Of a stretch of DNA of 64,000 bases, positions 1 to 11,979 are shown piece after piece. The notes under the pieces are model-generated. The model made no database searches. It was not told where the DNA came from and saw only the letters and a list, made by a program, of their open reading frames with translations. The stretch is taken from NCBI GenBank assembly GCA_905250125.1, contig CAJNOL010000603.1, forward strand, positions 54,962-118,961, written 5' to 3'. The DNA comes from Rotaria sordida. Its lineage: Eukaryota; Rotifera; Eurotatoria; Philodinida; Philodinidae. Position 1 is the first letter of the stretch. Each line of letters starts with the position of its first letter. Position numbers and translations under genes: made by a program.

Positions 1-436
1 CGGAGTCGTCAAAATTTGATTGGTCGATCAAGTGAATTCTTGGTGGAGATTTTTGAAAACGATATTCTGAAGTCATCTTCCTTTCGGTTTACACAAGGAA
101 GATATTCCTAGCTTGTTCCGTTCTGGAGTTATAAGGCTTTTCATGAGACCTTCGATTTCAGCCAATTGACCTTTGATTACCCGGAAAAGCAGCTAGGTAG
201 GTATAATTCATCATGCTGAGTAGAATGGTGGATTATCCCCACCTAGCTGCCTTTTCGGATGATCAAAGATCAATTGACTCAAATCGGGAGTCTTAGGTAA
301 AATTTTATAACTCTCGAATGAAACAAGCTAGAAAGGTCGGCCTTGCGTAGATCGAAAGAGAAATAACTTTAGAATTTCGTTTTCCAAAATCTCCATCAAA
401 ACGCATCTGATTGGCCAATTACTGAGATAACCTGTG
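1..436. mobile_element. Foldback (MITE-like) element, left edge of window
   Basis: Two arms of about 200 bases form an imperfect inverted repeat around a centre near position 222. The left arm ends with AGCAGCTAGGTAGG near 207 and the right arm opens with CCCACCTAGCTGCC near 238. Outward, the arms keep matching (for example TAGCTTGTTCCGTTC against the complement of GAATGAAACAAGCTA) to near 436. No transposase is encoded. The element lies downstream of the last CEP120 exon I can see, so it may sit in a CEP120 intron. Confidence 0.75.
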
Positions 437-1478
437 ATCTGATCTTTCATAAACAACAAAAATTTTAGAAAATTTCTACCATTTTCTATTCGAAGAATAA
501 GTCATTTTTAGAAAGAACAGAAAATCTTTTTCGTTTGTAGTTTCTTGATCGTCCAATCCAAATTTCTCTGTTAATACTCATTCTATATGTTTAATTATTT
601 TTTTTTGAATAAGCTTTGATTTCAAATATTTATATAATTAGAGCGCCATTTTTACCGAGTTTTTGAATCATTGAACTTTCGATCCGTTTTTTTCCCTTAA
701 TTAAAAAAAGAGCTCTGTACTGCACTGCATCCTGACATGCTTTTTCAAACAAAAAAAAATTAAATATATAGAATGAACTTGAACAGAGAAATTTAGTTTG
801 CCAAATGAACTATTTTTGACCCTTGTTGAGCCAATAGCTTCTTCAACCGTCATGATATCGAACTGAAAATTTTACTATAGCTTCTCCACTACAACCTGAA
901 CGTTCCTAGGCTGAAGTCGATTTTTGAGAGAGAATATAAATAGAAATATGTGGACAAGAACTGTCGGAGGATAAGAGAGTGCGATTTTTTGTGTCTTGAA
1001 ATCTTTGAACGACTGTAGTTTTCTGATGAGTGAACATATTCAGCTGTTAATCGCTGAATTTTGCTCATAAATAGAACTCAATAAGACTAGAGAATACACA
1101 GAAAGGATTTCTTCTTATAGAGTAATACCCATTTTATCGGATTTCCAGCTTATGATAATATATTCGTAGGAAAATAAAAAAAGAAGAACTTCTCCTTATA
1201 AATAGATTTTTTGATCTGGAGTATTTCGTGAAAGTTTCGATGGTTCCTTCGCGAAATATTCAGGATAACGAAATCTAGCTTTGAGTGAAATTTCAGACTA
1301 AAAATTCAGTAAAATGACCATACTTTAATGGCACATATCCTTTTAGAACATGTATCTGCAAAATAGATTCTAACATCTTGTCAGATATAGAGCAATTTTT
1401 TTCATTACTCTCCAGAATCGACTCACAAAATTAATCGCGCTATGCTACTTTTAGAAATAAATTAAAGATTTGATTTAC
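437..1478. other. AT-rich non-coding stretch, probably CEP120 intron
   Basis: I see no exon that continues CEP120 here and no convincing open frame on either strand. The stretch is AT-rich with short A and T runs. The CEP120 exon ending at 1479 leaves a two-base remainder and a GTAAAT donor, so at least one further exon must lie to the left. The stretch is therefore probably intron. Confidence 0.5.
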
Positions 1479-4400
1479 TTTTCAAGTGTTATTTGATGTT
1501 CAGATTGTTCTTGTAAACGTTTTGATGCTTCACGTATTTCAATATATTTATTATCATAATCACGTTTTAAATCAATATGCATACGTTGAACCTATTACAA
1601 GACGAGAAAATTATGATGTAATATTTAACAAGAAAAGAATATTGTTTTTTTTTTTTTTTCGTTTTTACTTCTTGTTCTTTAACATTCAATTGTTTTTCAC
1701 GTTTTTCAATATCCATTAAAGTTCTTTTCATTTGTTTTTCTAAATCTCCATATTCTTTTATCTAAAATAATAAAAATTTGTTTATTTTTTTTTGTTCTCT
1801 TATTAATTACAATATACCTTTTTTTGAAGTATTGATTCACGTTCACGATCTTTTTCTTTAAATGCTTCCATTAATTCATAAATTTTTTTGGCTTCAAGTT
1901 CACGTAACTATTCATATATTTAAAAATCAAAATGAATCAATGAAAATTAATATAATCAAAAATACAAACATGTTTTTCAAATTCTCGTTCTTTATTTTCT
2001 TTCCATAATTGTAATTCATATGCTGCGTGTATATATGGATCATCATGCGTACGATGAAAAACTGTATCAAGATCACAATGATGCTAGAAAAAAAAAACAC
2101 CAATAATGCATCATGATGGAATATTCAAAATTTAATAGAGTCTATCGTTTTCAATCTTTAAGTGTAAAAAACCAGTCAAGTATTTCAAAAGCTGTCTTAT
2201 AAAAAGAACCTGCCGCTATGGGCATTTCTGATGCAGGGTAAGCTTTTTTCGTACTTTGTATCCTGTTTGAGAAAAATTTTCATATCTTTACTACCCTAGA
2301 GAGAGTAGAATAATCTTGCACACTTCTAATTCATTGAAAATATAAAATAAACAATGAATAAGTGTTTAGTTTTTTATGTTCTATTCAACACGCCTGTAGG
2401 ATATGAAATGTATTAGGTTGAATTAGAACGAGATATCACTTGATTATTATCAAAGGAAGTGGCGCTTTTTTCATAGGCTATATCTCCGCGCAAGATTTCT
2501 TTTCGTTCCGATATTTTTTGGTTGTGGGTAGTATTCAGATGTAAGATCACCCAACCAGATCTTGGATATTTTTAGTCTCAACAAAAAAATTCAATATTTT
2601 AGAGAACGGTTATTTATATAGGAAAGTACTAGAAAATAAGGAGTATTTAGAGGTTTCTATAATCGAAAGTTGGTTTTCATGTAAAATGAGTATGATATTC
2701 AGAATCAGCATGAAAAATTACACTAGATAGCCTATTTTTCATTGTAAAATGTTTTCCATAAAAATCTGACCTCCAACTCCCCCTCAATCTTTTATCCATG
2801 AAATTTTTCCCCCTGGTCCCCTATGAGTCAAATTTTCATGGAAAATATTTTACAATAAAAAATAGACTGTCTAGTGTAATTTTTCATGCTGATTCTAAAT
2901 ATTATACTTATTTTACATAAAAACCAACTTTCGACTATAGAAACCTCTAAATACTCCCTATTTTCTACTACTTTCCTATATAAATAACCGTTCTCTAAAA
3001 CACTGATTTTTTTTTGTTGAAACTAAAAATATAAAAGGTCTGGTTGGATGATTTTACATCTTCATACTGTCCACAACCAAAAAATATTTGTGCGACAAAA
3101 AAAACCTGCGAGGGATATAAGCGCCACTTTCTTTGAAAATATTGTACTCGAATGAGTTATAGCATATCGATTTATTTTATAGTCGAGAATAACGTTCTGA
3201 CTGACTTCTTCGTTGAGATATTCATCGTAATTGAAAAAATAAACTCTACCGGTGGAACAGATTGAGATCTAGGTGTTGTAATTGAATTAAGATGAAGTGC
3301 ACCAAGATCTTCCAATGTAATTGTAACCAATAATTCTGCACATTTTCTATAATATGCAATTTTTATTTTTAAAAATATATTTAGAAAAAAAAAACAATTA
3401 CTCAGTATTATGTCCAATTACAGGTAATGCTTGAGTCCATGTTTGTCTCCATCCAAGAATTCCATTAACATTTGATGAACAACGTTGTTTTTCAGCTTGT
3501 AAAACTTTATCTAATTGTACATGAACAATACCAAATAATTCATCTTTACGTTCACTACGTTCTTGATCACGACGATAAATTTCAATAGTTAATGGTTCAC
3601 GATGAAAATGTGATGTTAATTGTTCTGTATTAACAGCAAAATTAAATATACATAAACCATGTGGTAATAAATGTTCATTTGGTGGTGATGATGCTGTATA
3701 TGGTATATGTAATGGTGGATGAGTTAATATTGGTGTTGATGTACCAAGAAATGGATAAACATAACGACAATATAAATATGTTGAATGTAATAAACGTAAA
3801 TTACGAAGTGATTTTAAATCAATTGATAAACAATAATGATGAGATAGATTATGATCATTTATATTATGAAAAATTGGTGAAAAAAGACGATCATCTGTTG
3901 TTGCATGATTATTTATAGATATTTGTTGAACTCGTGGTGGAATACTAAAAAGAAAAACAATCAATACTAAAAACTAAAATATTTCTCGTTTTTAATGGAG
4001 AAGGATATACGGTCTTGTTTAGAAATACTGAACAATGAATCACCGACAGACGGTCCACTGATTCAAATGACATCAACATTAAGATACTAATTTCATTAAA
4101 ATATGGCCTTTTTTTTGTAGCGATGTGTTCCAATTAGAGCCCATCGAGTTGTGCCTGATCCGATGGACTCTACTCTACACTAGTTACCGAATATAAAAAA
4201 ACTAGAATAAAGTGTCTTGTATCTTTCGGATGGCTATTTTGTTCCGATTAGAAAATATCAAAATAAGATTTGACTAGGTCCGAGTCCGAAAATTTTGAAA
4301 CTGATGGGCTTTAAGTTCAATGCTTCAGTGGTTCCGGTTAGGTTCTTAAAGTATCACGTGGAATCGAAACCATTAAATCATCAGATAGATACGAAATTTT

Positions 4401-6329
4401 GAAAAATTTTCATTATTGAAATCTTTAATCTCAAAAATGAAGATTTCTTGACGTTTGGATCATTTTCGTCTACATGAAGAAAATGTCCTGATCTATTGAA
4501 CTGTGCAATACAAAATCTTCCCGTTGGTAGAAACTAGAGAATCTCAAAAGACAGATTTGGCCAATGTTATTCGACTACATACTAGAGTCAATTCAAATTC
4601 AATGAGTTTAGATTGTTTTTTCATTCAGTAAGCAAAACTGTTCATTGAATCATTCTCCATTTGTTTGTTTTTTCTCTATTTATGACGCGATAGTTTCTTG
4701 ATATAATTCATAATCAATGAAATAAATTTCAAATATAGAAATTCTGTTATTCGATTTGAATTCATGCCTTTCCGTAGTTTATGCATTCATAGTCTCGATT
4801 AATTAATCGGAAGTAGATGAGTAATTATCAATTCGAGAGATTTCTGAAAATATATGTATTAGAAAATTTTCTAATTCATTATATCATTTGGCAAGATTTC
4901 CTTATTAGTACATAACTTTGATAAAAAAAAATTTCTTACCTATTTTCATGCTCAACAATTGTTGTATTTGAACTTGGATTAGTATTAGGACTATTTGATC
5001 GTTTTTGTTGTTGTTTATCATTCTTTGATTTTTGTTTATTTATTGATGTTTCTCGTGCTAATGTAATTTCAACTTTAACAATTGGTTGTGAATCTTCATC
5101 TTCAATAGTTTGTAATTTTTCATTTTCATTTTCATTTAATGAAACAATTCGAAGATTATATGTTTCTGTTAATACATCAAATGTTTTATCCATGCCTGAT
5201 TTTTGTTGTAATGGTTTAAAAATTTTATGTAATGGTATATGTGTTTGACCTATAATATTATTTTCAGACCATAAATTAAATTCAATTGGATGATATGTTT
5301 CAAGATAAGATCGAAGTAATTGAATTGATGAACGTATACGAACACTAGCACGTTCAGGATAAAATTCTGGTTGAATTAAATTATGAAATATTTCAGTTTT
5401 AATTTTATTATCAAAAAGTTTATAATCAAAAAAATATCCAACTTGAGTATTTAAATTTATACTTGATGATATAAGCTAAAATTATATTTAATGAAAAAGA
5501 AATATATATATATATATATTTTTGCTTTATTCTTACATATGTAAGATTTTGTGCAGAACGTATTGTTATTGATAAAGAAAATATTTCTGCTGATGGAACA
5601 TCAGATCCTAATTGATAATAACCTTTATCTTCAAGAAGAATTGGTTGAAGATGTTTTGAACGAGTTGATGTTGTTGCTGCTGTTGTTGATGATGATGATA
5701 TACCTGTATTTGATGGTGTTTTACCTAGAATAGATTTTAATGAATTAGAAGAATTTTCTTTTTCTTTTTTTCTAATTACTAATTTTTGATGTTGTCGATC
5801 CTCCACTTCTAGTTGTTTGATCATCTTCAATATATGCACATATACTAAATTCTGGTTTTAATTTTGGATATTTTGTTTGTAATAAATGATACCAACGAAT
5901 TTTCTAGAATTATATTCGTGTATTTCAAAAAACAAAAAAGAAAAAACAATTACTTGACTTGTATTTAATGGTCGAATATCAATTATAAAATAACCAAGAT
6001 TTTCACGTTGTCCAGTTGATGTTGTTGAATATGCATTACATTTAATAACACTACGTTGTAATTTATGTAATTGAAAAGTTTTCTTATCAAGTTCCCAAGC
6101 TAATTCTTGATTAATATCAGGTGTTGATGTAAATTCAACAGGATCTGTTGTAAGAATTTCACCATCGAATTTAGCATCAACAGTTAATTGACATGATGAT
6201 TGACTTGGAAAATTTCGACCTTAGAAATGATGAAGTTTATTTTATTTTTTAAAAGATTAAAATGTAAAATAAATTGAATTTACCTTCAAGAATTGAAATA
6301 ACTAAAAGAATACGATCGGGTTGGGGCAT
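1479..6329 (-). CDS. CEP120: CEP120, centrosomal protein of 120 kDa (partial, 3' end beyond the window)
   Basis: CEP120 is a centriole-elongation and appendage-assembly protein with N-terminal C2 domains and a C-terminal coiled coil. Ten exons are visible, 5' to 3': 6284-6329, 5954-6219, 5537-5903, 4940-5475, 3402-3944, 3250-3346, 1970-2083, 1818-1907, 1669-1761 and 1479-1591. The start reads MPQPDRILLVISILEG, as at the CEP120 N terminus. Other family-typical stretches are VDAKFDGE and LAWELDKK in exon 2, GYYQLG in exon 3, YPERASVRIRSS in exon 4, and HHYCLSIDLKSL, YVYPFLG, GWRQTWTQALPVIG in exon 5, followed by TLEDLG in exon 6. Exons 7-10 encode the charged coiled coil (WKENKEREFE, KEKDRERESILQKK, DIEKREKQLN). 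Exon 3 changes reading frame by one base near 5786-5835 (see findings). Identification rests on recalled family sequence across six exons and is strong. Confidence 0.93.
2455..3140. mobile_element. Long foldback element inside CEP120 intron 6
   Basis: Two arms of roughly 330 bases form a high-quality inverted repeat around position 2795. The outer ends are GAAAGTGGCGC-type sequence (GGAAGTGGCGCTTTTTTC at the left, GCGCCACTTTC at the right). Matching continues inward through AGAGAACGGTTATTTATATAGG against CCTATATAAATAACCGTTCT, and then GCATGAAAAATTACACTAGA against its complement. No coding capacity is visible. It lies wholly within the intron between the exons at 3250-3346 and 1970-2083. Confidence 0.85.
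4000..4930. other. CEP120 intron 4 with degraded repeat copies
   Basis: This intron separates the C2-domain exons at 3402-3944 and 4940-5475. It holds no exon that I can support. The stretch 4125-4370 has several near-copies of a short unit (GGACTCTA, GTCCGAGTCCGA, CGATGGACTC), also seen at about 9310-9360 downstream of the ankyrin gene. This suggests an old dispersed repeat. Confidence 0.4.
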
Positions 6330-7362
6330 TTACAAGAATTGATAAATCTAAACTTATTTAATTTTCCTATGTTCAAACAAACAATGAATTTAATATGATG
6401 AGTCATAAAAACCATAAGATCAGTTCGTTGATATAGAAACAGACTTAATAAAAAAAAGACAACAAATCTTCTGTTGTTAAGGTTTTATTACAAAAACAAT
6501 TAAAAAATCAGATAATTAAAAAATAAACAAAACTTTTAATTACAAATAAAACAGTTGAAAATTTAAACGATAGATGTCATGGTATGATAGCAATGAGTAA
6601 ATAAATCATTGATTAAAAGTCTAATGTTGAGTTGATTCATATGAGACGCTTATAGCATTGAAGCAAAAGATTGGAAATTGAAACAAATGGATATTAATTT
6701 AATATAAATAAATATTTGAAGTTGATTGATATTTAATTTTATGAATTGATATATCTAAATTAAAAACAAATCTATCCATAATTTAAAAATTTTTCATAGT
6801 TGCTAGAACTTACAATGATCGAAATCTTCTGTGGAAGGAGGCGGACGGCTGTGTCTGTTGAAGACATTTGTCATAGAGTTTATTTGGTTTGCTTTCAACT
6901 GACAGAGGAAGGGTGAACCTCAGCTCGTCTTGGTCACACTACTAATTTTTTCCTATAGTTTTTGAACTACTCTGTATTAAAAGTGCAATAAATTAAATCC
7001 ACAAGACTGAACACATATTCGAACTTTACGTTGTATTTTTTTTTTTTATTCTACAAAAATAGCTTTCTTACATACGTCAAATACAATAGACACTTCTTAT
7101 TGTTACCTATTTTCGTACAGAAGTAGTACAAGAAACTTTTTTTTTTTTGTTTGTTGTTAGATCGTCATATAGTAACATAACAAAAAAAATCTCATTATAA
7201 ATATTAATGAAGTTCCTTACATGGTTGAATCATCACCTATATAAAGCTTTTTTTTCTTCTTTCTAATGCTTCCTTATTTCAATAGTGCGATGAAATCAAT
7301 CTTGATTAAAATCACTATGAATTTTTATACAACATCATCATTATATTTTTCACACAAAACAA
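6330..7362. promoter_or_regulatory. Divergent intergenic region between CEP120 and the ankyrin gene
   Basis: CEP120 (minus) and the ankyrin gene (plus) start 1033 bases apart and point away from each other, so this stretch should contain both promoters and 5' untranslated sequence. It is AT-rich. The least AT-rich part is around 6830-6930. I could not define a TATA box or transcription start with confidence. Confidence 0.45.
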
Positions 7363-8588
7363 ATGGCATATAAATCTGAAAGACAACTTGTCGAAGCTGT
7401 TGAACAATGTCAATTAAATAAAATTATTTATTTAGTTGAACATGGTTATAATATTTATGTACAAAATACACTTGGACAAAATTTTCTAATACATATTTTA
7501 CAACAACAACAAAGACAAGAACAAAGTTCTTTATTATCAAAAAAATGTTTTCAATTATTTCAATTTTTAATTAAAAATTATAATCTTAATATACATTCAT
7601 TTGATTATCATCATAAAAATGTTTTTAATTGGGCAACAAATCTTAATTGTACACAAGAAGCATTTTATTTACTTAATTCAAATCCAGGTGATATTGATAT
7701 ACTTGCACGAGATAAATCAGGTTCATGTTCTTTACATTATGCTGTTGAACATGGAAATGAAATTCTTGTTCATACTATTGTTAATTATCTTGTACGTTAT
7801 CGATTAAGATTTGATATAAAAGATGCTCATAATAATACTCCAGAAGATATAGCAAAAAAATTAGGTTATACAGAAATAGGTAATTTTCTTGAACAAGCAT
7901 GTCGATTAACAGTATTTATGTCAAGAGAAATACCAGATCAAAAATTACGACCACAAACAAATAAATCAAAACGAACAACAAATACAATAACAAGTTTTTC
8001 ATCATCATCATCATCACTATTATTAGATTCATCAGAAAATTTTAATTTAATAGAAACAAAAATAAATGAAGCAAAACGATTAGATGATTGGAAAACAGTT
8101 GCAATATTACGAAGTTCAAAAAAAAATTCAAATAATATATGTAAATATCTTGAGAAATTTTCTGTTTTTTTTTGTTTTTGTCAAATAAATATTTTATTAA
8201 AATTTTAGCACAATCTATTCCTGAAATCAAAAAAAATACATCATCTATTCCTTCACTTCCACTAATTAATAATACTAAACAATCTATTGGACTAGCAGAA
8301 CAAATGTTACATTTATTTGAAGTACAAATATCACCATCATATCGACGATCATTTATACCAATTTATCGACGTTCAATTAATATGAATACTGGTTGTCAAC
8401 GACCAGGATATGGATCACGTAAAATGTCACATGCATCATCTCGTCGAAGATCTTCAGTATTAAGTCTTCGTAAAAGAGATTCTGAAATCAGTCAAATAAG
8501 TATTTCTACAATACAAGAAATACAAAATCGTTTTTCTCTACCAGCAGTTTACAAATCACATCGACAATCACTTGTAACCACTAATTGA
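7363..8588 (+). CDS. Ankyrin-repeat protein, two exons
   Basis: Two exons (7363-8140 and 8209-8588) give 385 residues. The join uses donor GTAAAT at 8141 and acceptor TTTTAG ending at 8208, which completes a serine codon and keeps frame. The N-terminal half carries ankyrin-type repeats: a helix pair with LNKIIYLVEHGYNI near residues 18-31, a clear core SCSLHYAVEHGNEILVHTIV near 120-140, and DAHNNTPEDIAKKLGYTEIG near 155-175. The C-terminal third is rich in Ser and Arg (SSRRRSSVLSLRKRDSE) and looks disordered and phosphorylatable. There is no signal peptide or membrane segment, so an intracellular adaptor role is likely. I do not recognise a named orthologue. Confidence 0.8.
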
Positions 8589-9640
8589 TCAAACTAATCT
8601 TTTTTTTGTTTTTAAAGAAATTTCTGTTGCACTTAAAATATTAATAAAATTCTAAAAAACTATTTGTCACACTTCGTAGATTTTCATATTCTTTTATTCA
8701 GAGAATTTTACTTGATTTTCAGCTTCTATCATCTTATTTTCTTAAGAATATCTTTTATCTTGACTTGTATATGCATATAATTTATTTATAAAAATTACAA
8801 ATATACGCTTACAAAACATAAAAATAAATCTTTTTTTTTATTGAATTCAATCGTTAAAATGATTTTTTTAGCAAATCAACATTACTCCAATTTTTCATTC
8901 TCATTGACTTTTACAATGATATTGTACAAAAAAAACTAGAATTCCACTAGAGATAAATTCCTACAATCACATGTTTTATTAAAAGTTGAATGGAATGATA
9001 ATAAAAAAAAAGGTTAATTTTGGTTAGTACAAATGCAGATTTTATCAGTAGAATAAGTTTTGTACTTATAAAGCTTAATTTCACACAAAAAAAAAGTAAT
9101 ATTAAGTAAATAGAAAAAAAAACTACGGAATAAATTAGAAGAGATGCAAAAAATAACATTAAATAAAAAATTCAAAGCATGAAAAAGAAAAGTCAATTCT
9201 TGTACGAACAAAACACATATTTACCTTTGCTGATCTACTTCTTTTTTCTTTTCTTAATGATTGACATTGTTTTTTGCTGCTAGTAGTGATTTCAAATAGT
9301 CATACCAATAGAGTCCGTTGAGTCAGGTTCGGCTATAAAAATTTTGAATCCGATGGATTCTACGTACCAATAACAAGTTTACATAGATAACTGGAAATTT
9401 GCAGTTTGATTTTTTTCAATCTGAATCATTCTCCATTTCCATATATCAAATATCGAAAGATTGTTTTGAATTGATTAAAAGTTGTTTACATCTTATTTTT
9501 ATGTTTATTTAGATTTAATTTGAAAATACGTAAAATAAAACAAAATACTATTGAAATTATGAATTTCATAGCTCCTCAATTTCGCATATATGTAAATCAT
9601 CAATTGATATATTTAATGTAACGAGATATAAGTCCGATGT
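8589..9640. other. AT-rich intergenic sequence downstream of the ankyrin gene
   Basis: AT-rich sequence with poly-A/T tracts. AATAAA-like motifs shortly after the stop at 8588 could serve for polyadenylation. Positions 9305-9360 resemble the degraded repeat unit in CEP120 intron 4. Short open frames at 8947-9211 on the minus strand are low-complexity and not supported. Confidence 0.4.
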
Positions 9641-9642
9641 GG

Positions 9643-10405
9643 TAGTAGATATTGTTAGCATATTTTCTATGTTTAAAATTCATTCTTATCGTTCAACAAA
9701 TATTTTAATTTAAATTTTGAAGTGATCAAAAAAAATCTCATATTGCTCATTTAACAGATCTTTTAAATATCTACAAAATCATATATTTTCCAAAGTAAAA
9801 AAAAAAATTGAGTCACTTGTAAAATTTCATAACACACTATTTTCAATCAGAAATGGTTCAATTTGAGTCAAAACTAATATGATACTCGAAATCAACGTAA
9901 AAAATTGAGTTAGTCTATATACGATTTAAAGAATTCCAGCAACATTTTTTTTTTCGCCGAAAAATTATCTGTGGTCTCCCTCAGGGATCAGACGAAAACT
10001 AAACTCTTTGAATACCTTGTTTTTATCGTCTCGATATCAGCCATTTTGTCATCTTATAATTTAAAGGCAATTTCGAGATTTGGGTATAATGTCCAAATAG
10101 TGTTTTAGTGCAACGTATTTTTCGTCTGGTCCTTGAGAGGGACCACGGGCAAGTTTTTCAACGAAAAAAAAATGTTGCGAGAATCCTTTAAATGGTACAT
10201 AGATTAACTCAGTTTTTCATGCTGATTCCGAATATCAGATTAGTTTTGATTCTGATTGAAATGATACAAAATTGAATCTGGAAAATATATGATTTTGTAG
10301 CTTTTTAAAGCATCTATCAAATAAGCAATACATAACTTTTGATCGTTTCAAATTGTAAATTAGAATGTTTAGTGAAGGATAAGAGTGCATAATAAATATA
10401 TCATT
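9643..10405. mobile_element. Foldback (MITE-like) element
   Basis: A long imperfect inverted repeat with its centre near 10030. Pairs include CTACAAAATCATATATTTTCC (from 9771) with the complement of 10284-10304, and GTCTCCCTCAGGGA (about 9974) with TCCTTGAGAGGGACC (about 10130). The outer arms (AACAAATATTTTAATTTAAA against its degenerate partner near 10360) are more diverged. There is no coding content. Confidence 0.75.
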
Positions 10406-10415
10406 AGTATCTACT

Positions 10416-10790
10416 AGTGGTGAATTCTCGTTTCGTCGAAAAATAGAATCAAAGTAACTAGCTTAACTATGCTAGTAATCTGTTATTTTTTTCGAATATA
10501 TATGCATGCGATCAAAAGCAGAAATTCATTGTTTATGCAATATTTATTTAACTTCAATAGAAAAGAATGTCAAAATTATTTGTTAATCGAAACGTACGAA
10601 ATTATGATTTAGAAAATCATTATAAACAATAAAAATTAACATTAGAATAATATTTTGAAAAAGTTATTCAGAATTATTAACCATTATATTTGATGAATAT
10701 GTTAAAAAAAAATTCTAATCAAATAGATGAATCTATTCTCCTTCTACTCATTACCTTTTATTATTTCGACGAAACGAAACCTAATCTTAC
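10416..10790. repeat. Short terminal-inverted-repeat element
   Basis: The stretch near 10430 (TTTCGTCGAAAAATAG) is matched in inverted orientation near 10770 (TTATTTCGACGAAACGAAA). The arms are about 25-30 bases and the interior is unpaired AT-rich sequence. It could be a small non-autonomous DNA transposon. It abuts the foldback element on its left. Confidence 0.4.
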
Positions 10791-10817
10791 TATTGTTCGA
10801 AAACCTAAAATAAAAGG

Positions 10818-11325
10818 CGAGTGGCCATTTTTTGAATAGCTTTCCTTAAGAACAAGATAGAGAGTTGTGATTTTTACCATTTGAAAGAGCGATGTTCAGG
10901 CCATCGGTCGGTATAGAACATATTAAGACGAAAGATGCTTTTTTTTATAGGTATCTTTGAATATTTTCACAATAATTTCAACTCAAATTATGTCAAAATG
11001 TAGCTTAAATCACCCGCTTTCCGCTGTAAAATTATCATATATTTCATTATCTCTTATTCTAAGCGGATTTAAAGAAAACAGATGTTAATTTTATAGCGGA
11101 AAACAGATGATTTGCGCTACATTTTCACATAGTTTGAGTTGAGATTATTGTGAAAATACACAAAGAAAAAATTGTTGATCCACAGATGCTCCTAAAAAAC
11201 ATCTTTCATCTTAATGTGTTCTATCCCAATCGGTGGTCTGAACATCGCACTTTCAAATGAATAAAAGTCGCATCTCTCTATCTTGTTCCTATCAAAAGCT
11301 ATTCAAAAAATGGCTATTTGCCATT
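10818..11325. mobile_element. Foldback (MITE-like) element
   Basis: The left arm begins CGAGTGGCCATTTTTTGAAT and the right arm ends with AAAAAATGGCTATTTGCC. Inner pairs include ACATATTAAGACGAAAGATG with CATCTTTCATCTTAATGTGT, and AAATGTAGC with GCTACATTTT. The centre is near 11069. No reading frame is present. Confidence 0.8.
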
Positions 11326-11373
11326 TATTTCTTTTCTGACAACAGTATGTCTGACTTACATCTCGTTAATTAA

Positions 11374-11975
11374 CCTTTTGAGTACCGGCGACGCAAATTC
11401 GCGTCCTGATAGTTTATAGGGTCTGAATAACTTTAGAAAACATGATCGTTTGATTATTTTATGATGTGAATTATATGAATATTTGCGTTTAGGATATTTG
11501 TACGGTTAAGACTATCTGTACCTAGTGATGAATATTGGTTGTTTCCTAATATTTCTATCGACCACTATGTGATTCAATGAATTAGAACATAAGTCATTGG
11601 ACAACATTTTCCAAGAAAGAATAATCGTTATCATCAGGATTTGTCATATTAACACAGCCATTCAAGAGTGTTATCTATAGTAAACGTTCTGATCAATTGA
11701 GCACATTTGATAACATTTTCCTTCGCGCATTGAATCAACAGAGAATCAACTAAATCCAAGAAGAAAATATTACATTTGTGCCAATATTGTGAGAAGAGCC
11801 AGATCAAGAAGAGATACTTCCTTATATATGTATTGAATGTGATGTAGGATTGTGTCTTATGGATTGTTTTAAAGACTATCAAACTTTACAAGCATTTTAA
11901 TTCATGTACTTTGTGATATTTTTTGCGAAATAAACGTTAGTTTGAAATTATAAAAATAATCCGGTACTCAAAGGG
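11374..11975 (+). mobile_element. Decayed piggyBac-type transposon with TTAA site
   Basis: The ends are near-perfect inverted repeats: CCTTTTGAGTACCGG at 11374-11388 and CCGGTACTCAAAGGG at 11961-11975. The left end is preceded by TTAA, the piggyBac target site. The right flank is TGAA, one base off. Between them, near 11760-11900, a plus-strand remnant encodes the cysteine-rich tail typical of piggyBac transposases: CQYCEKSQIKKRY in one frame, then YICIECDVGLCLMDCF in another, ending at a TAA at 11898-11900. The frame change and the missing catalytic region make it inactive. Only the tail of the transposase survives. Confidence 0.75.
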
Positions 11976-11979
11976 TGAA

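Noticed and set aside
1486..1719. Plus-strand open frame of 77 codons
   Set aside because: It is antisense to CEP120 coiled-coil exons and is a shadow of A/T-ending codons.
3661..3918. Plus-strand open frame inside CEP120
   Set aside because: It is antisense to the exon encoding the third C2-type domain and has no family features.
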